From an uncultured Planctomycetaceae bacterium (lineage in GTDB: Bacteria; Planctomycetota; Planctomycetia; Pirellulales; Pirellulaceae): a stretch of DNA of 8,011 nt. Position 1 is the stretch's first letter. Each line of letters starts with the position of its first letter. This document shows, in pieces, positions 5,075 through 8,011 of this stretch. The notes below the pieces were generated by a model. That model was not told the origin of the DNA, searched no databases, and saw nothing but the letters and a program-made list of their open reading frames with translations. A program made the position numbers and the translations under genes. The stretch lies in the NCBI GenBank assembly GCA_903921945.1, contig CAIXSC010000805.1, positions 1 to 8,011 of the forward strand, written 5' to 3'.

Positions 5075-8011
5075 ATGGCCTCGGGCAGTCCTATCCGTAC
5101 CCGTTCCGATCGCGTCGCCAGCTTTTCCCCCCGTTCGGCACCCTGGCACCGCGGTTGGCAATCGCTCGCCAGCCGCGAGCGACTGCAACGTTTCGCCATC
5201 GCCTTCGCCGGACTCGCCTTCATCTGGCTCGTCACCCGCGGATGGGAACCGCCCTTCGCCTACCGCACCGGATTCGTTCCCACGCGCGCCATCGTCGCTC
5301 GCGTTCCGTTCTCCGTCATCGACGAGGAACGAACCCGCGACAAACGCCAGCTGGCATTTCGCGAAACCCCGGCATACTACACGAACAATCCGGCCAAATT
5401 CCGCGAACTCGCCGACCCGCTGCTCGCCGACCTCCTTCGACTCATCCAAGTCGAAAACCTAGCGCAAATCCCCGCCGGACTCCGCGCCCGCTGGCCGGAA
5501 TTGCCGAGTGCCGCGCCCGCGAGCGGGACCGTCAACGAACCAACGACGACCGCCATCCCTCCGGTTCCCTCGGACAACCAGCCCCCCACCCCACCACCAA
5601 CGCCCGCGAGCCTTCCAACCACCGCGGAAAAACCAACGGCCGCAAACAGCGCAACTCCCGCCACCATCCCAGTTCCCGCCGAAATCTCGCCAATTCCAGC
5701 CACTCCAATTCCGGCCTCTCCAAATCCGGCCTCTCCAAATCCGGCCTCTCCAAATCCAGCCACTCCGAATCCAGCCACTCCGAATCCAGCTTCTCCAAAT
5801 CCAGCTTCTCCGAATCCAGCTTCTCCAAATCCAGCTTCTCCAAATCCAGCCTCTCCAAATCCAGCTTCTCCAAATCCAGCCTCTCCGATTCCAGCCTTCA
5901 CCCCACCGCCCATGACCGTGATCGCCACGGACGGCCATCAAGCCAGCTCGACCGGTGGTTCGCCTCCCGTGCCGGCGGACTCGATTGCGACGGCTCAAGG
6001 GGGAACCGCGCCGGGCACAGCGGTGTCCGCGAGCGATCTGGCAGCCGGCGCCGTGTCCACGGCAAGCCCACCGTCGGGTGCTAGCGAGGCCGGTTTACTG
6101 CCGGCCGTGTCAGCCGCGACAGCCGCCGCCGCGGCCAAAACGGCATCGCGCCCCTCGAACGCCGGTGCAGCGAACGAGTTCGCTCGATTGCTTCCGGAAC
6201 TGCGGGCGGCGTTCGCCGGAAAGAACGGGGAAGCGACGCTCAGGCAAGCGATTGGCGTTGTGTTTTCCGAACAAGAAATGATCGGATTGCTGCGCACGAT
6301 CGACAAACGCCACCGCGATGTCGATGGACGTCCGCAGAAGATCAAAGTCCATCCGCCCGGCAATGTGCAACAGGCGACCTTGGTGCCGATCAACGCGGTC
6401 ATGGTGGATGACTTCAAGAACGGGCTTGAGGCCCGTTTCCGCAATGCCCTGACCCTCGCCGGCGTGGAACCGGCTGCCGCTCGCGACACGGCGCGGCTGG
6501 CCGCCGATGGGTTGGGGCCGGTGAACCAGCTACCCGAGACTTTGGTTTACAACGAGGAGGCGACGCAAAAGGCTCGGGAACAAGCGGCGGCCGAGGTCGA
6601 GGCGGCGCCCGAATTGAACGCTTTCCAGCCCGGACGTTCAACCATCGCCGAGGGTGGCAAGCCGCTCAGCGTTTCCAATCTCCGGTTGTTGTTGGAAGAG
6701 CACCGCGCGGTGCTGAAGGAGCGTGGCTGGATCGAGCGAATGGGTCACTCACTGGCCAGTCTCGCCATTTACGCCGGCCTGTTCGCCCTTGGTGGGCTGT
6801 CCATTCACCACACCCGTCCCGGCTTGCTGAGCGACACACGACGCTTGGCCGCCCTGGTCGGCGCCGCGGCCGTCACGGTCGCCGTCAGCTGGTTCCTATC
6901 GCACGACCAATGGCGGGCTGAAGGCGTCCCGCTCACGTTGTTCGGGTTGACGGTGGCGGTTGCCTACCCGCGCGAACTCGCTTTGCTGCTCGGAGCCTCC
7001 CTGGTGCTGCTCGTCTCGCTTGCGCTCGGCCACGACTTGGCCCCCTTCATCGTGTTGGTGGCGATGGTCGGCGCCGCTGTCATCGCGTTGGGCCGGATAC
7101 GAACACGGACACGATTGATCTACGTCGGCGCCGCTGTCGCCGCGGTGAGCTTCGGCGTCGCCCTCTGTGTCGGCCGGATGCTCGGCCAAGCCTACGGCGT
7201 GCCGCAGATGATCGCCGGTCCAGTCCCTGACGCCGCGCCGCAAATCACCCGCGCGAATATGGTCGGCGGATTGCTCAGCGCCGCGTCATGGTACGGACTG
7301 TGCGCCGTCGTCGCCAGTTTCGTGATGACGGGGCTGCTCCCGTTCGTGGAGCGGCTATTCGACGTGCAAACCGACATGAGCCTGCTTGAACTCGGCGACC
7401 CGCGGCATCCACTGCTCCAAGAACTCGTCCGCCGCGCACCGGGAACTTACAACCATTCGATCAATGTGGCATCGATCGCCGAGTCAGCGGCGGAGGCCAT
7501 CGGCGCCAATTCGCTGCTCGTTCGCGTGGGCGCTTATTTCCACGACATCGGCAAAACGCTGACCCCTCACTATTTCATCGAAAACCAGGGCTCCGAACCC
7601 AGCCGCCACCAGGGACTCGGGCCGGCCATGAGCACGCTGGTGATCATCGCGCATGTGAAGGATGGCGCGAACCTCGCCCGGCAACACGGCTTGCCCCAGT
7701 CGATCATCGACTTCATCGAACAACATCACGGCACCACGCTTGTCGAGTATTTCTTCCGACAAGCGGCGAAGCTGAAAGAAAACGACGCCGAGGCGGCGGA
7801 ACCCGACGAAGCCAGCTTCCGCTACCCGGGTCCAAAGCCGCAAACCCGCGAGTCGGCTGTGCTCATGCTCGCCGACGCCGTGGAAAGCGCCAGCCGCACG
7901 CTCGTCGATCCGGCCCCTTCCCGCATCGAAAACCTAGTGCGCGATATTTCCCGGAAACGGCTGCTCGACGATCAGTTCTCCGAATGCGGACTGACACTCG
8001 AGCAACTGCAC
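5075..8011 (+). CDS. pgpH: 7TM-HD phosphohydrolase, PgpH/YqfF family (3' end beyond window)
   Basis: The visible 979 residues are in one uninterrupted frame with no stop. PgpH of Firmicutes hydrolyses cyclic di-AMP to pApA; activity here is inferred from family only. Order of parts: cytosolic N-terminus; helix 1 (40-54); first half of the extracytoplasmic 7TMR-HDED domain (about 60-144, with FSVIDEERTRDKRQLAF); a Pro/Ala-rich linker (145-366) with pentapeptide repeats; second half (about 367-550, with NEEATQKAREQA); seven hydrophobic segments (about 559-577, 591-608, 618-631, 634-652, 655-673, 681-700, 730-758); then the HD domain. Likely metal and active-site residues are all present: H794 (GTYNHS), H823-D824 (FHDIGK), H860 (HVKDG), H884-H885 (EQHHGTT) and D934 (LADAVES). 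YqfF-type proteins are about 710 residues, and the linker accounts for most of the excess. The gene follows phoH at 13 bp, and ybeY often comes next in such operons. Confidence 0.93.
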   Translation, partial: MASGSPIRTRSDRVASFSPRSAPWHRGWQSLASRERLQRFAIAFAGLAFIWLVTRGWEPPFAYRTGFVPTRAIVARVPFSVIDEERTRDKRQLAFRETPAYYTNNPAKFRELADPLLADLLRLIQVENLAQIPAGLRARWPELPSAAPASGTVNEPTTTAIPPVPSDNQPPTPPPTPASLPTTAEKPTAANSATPATIPVPAEISPIPATPIPASPNPASPNPASPNPATPNPATPNPASPNPASPNPASPNPASPNPASPNPASPNPASPIPAFTPPPMTVIATDGHQASSTGGSPPVPADSIATAQGGTAPGTAVSASDLAAGAVSTASPPSGASEAGLLPAVSAATAAAAAKTASRPSNAGAANEFARLLPELRAAFAGKNGEATLRQAIGVVFSEQEMIGLLRTIDKRHRDVDGRPQKIKVHPPGNVQQATLVPINAVMVDDFKNGLEARFRNALTLAGVEPAAARDTARLAADGLGPVNQLPETLVYNEEATQKAREQAAAEVEAAPELNAFQPGRSTIAEGGKPLSVSNLRLLLEEHRAVLKERGWIERMGHSLASLAIYAGLFALGGLSIHHTRPGLLSDTRRLAALVGAAAVTVAVSWFLSHDQWRAEGVPLTLFGLTVAVAYPRELALLLGASLVLLVSLALGHDLAPFIVLVAMVGAAVIALGRIRTRTRLIYVGAAVAAVSFGVALCVGRMLGQAYGVPQMIAGPVPDAAPQITRANMVGGLLSAASWYGLCAVVASFVMTGLLPFVERLFDVQTDMSLLELGDPRHPLLQELVRRAPGTYNHSINVASIAESAAEAIGANSLLVRVGAYFHDIGKTLTPHYFIENQGSEPSRHQGLGPAMSTLVIIAHVKDGANLARQHGLPQSIIDFIEQHHGTTLVEYFFRQAAKLKENDAEAAEPDEASFRYPGPKPQTRESAVLMLADAVESASRTLVDPAPSRIENLVRDISRKRLLDDQFSECGLTLEQLH
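5687..5896 (+). repeat. 14 tandem 15-bp units encoding a pentapeptide (S/T-P-N-P-A)
   Basis: Fourteen contiguous 15-bp units (consensus TCTCCAAATCCAGCC) lie in frame within the 7TM-HD gene, coding for residues 205-274. Eleven central units read S/T-P-N-P-A. The first two and the last have Ile instead of Asn (S/T-P-I-P-A). Differences are nearly all third-base changes (CCA/CCG, GCC/GCT) or Ser/Thr swaps, so the DNA is almost as conserved as the protein, pointing to recent expansion by slippage or unequal crossing-over. The unit length is a multiple of 3, so changes in copy number keep the frame. The repeat lies in the part of the protein predicted outside the cytoplasmic membrane and should form an extended polyproline-like spacer. 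Confidence 0.97.

Noticed and set aside
4291..5235. A 314-codon minus-strand ORF opposite phoH
   Set aside because: It is composed of the reverse complement of Walker A/B coding sequence, with low-complexity Arg/His/Asp content and no family resemblance.
5377..6084. Long repetitive ORFs on both strands across the pentapeptide array (Gly-Phe-Gly-Glu-Ala, Trp-Ile-Trp-Arg-Ser and Ser-Lys-Ser-Ser type)
   Set aside because: A 15-bp unit without stops keeps several frames open on both strands. The only frame that joins conserved PgpH-family domains on both sides is the plus frame starting at 5075, so the rest are shadows.

Overview
This is a GC-rich bacterial window with compact, mostly single-copy housekeeping genes. 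The best guess for the source is a planctomycete, probably of the Pirellulales type. That rests on a BBP2-type outer-membrane porin, a PurN with the 'GMYGHHVHEAV' style of active-site region, a rhomboid protease opening with MGIYDRDYYR, and heptanucleotide tandem repeats between genes. This taxonomic call is inference from family resemblance, not a database result.

Layout. Positions 1-124 are non-coding and hold two adjacent heptamer arrays. purN (125-817, +) encodes phosphoribosylglycinamide formyltransferase. It converges on fxsA (804-1304, -), a small three-helix membrane protein, and the two 3' ends overlap by 14 bp. A perfect 11-bp hairpin with a T tract (1343-1373, -) lies between fxsA and the upstream porin gene (1422-2660, -) and should end the porin transcript. 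A 303-bp divergent spacer (2661-2963) separates the porin from a rightward cluster. That cluster is a rhomboid intramembrane serine protease with a short cytosolic tail domain (2964-3929), phoH (4099-5061) and a 7TM-HD phosphohydrolase of the PgpH/YqfF family (5075 to beyond the window end).

Functional links. phoH followed directly by a pgpH-family gene is a well-known bacterial arrangement, often continuing with ybeY (RNA maturation). The pgpH Shine-Dalgarno sequence overlaps the phoH stop codon, which supports one operon. PgpH-family enzymes studied in Firmicutes hydrolyse cyclic di-AMP. Whether this homologue does so is not shown by the sequence.

The most unusual element is in the 7TM-HD gene. 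Its extracytoplasmic domain is split by a Pro/Ala/Ser/Thr-rich linker of about 222 residues, containing 14 tandem copies of a 15-bp unit that encodes a pentapeptide (consensus S-P-N-P-A). Other points are a candidate leaderless 20-codon ORF that overlaps the phoH start as ATGA, and the heptamer arrays upstream of purN. I saw no CRISPR array, tRNA, rRNA, insertion sequence or defence system, and nothing that looks like a wholly new system.
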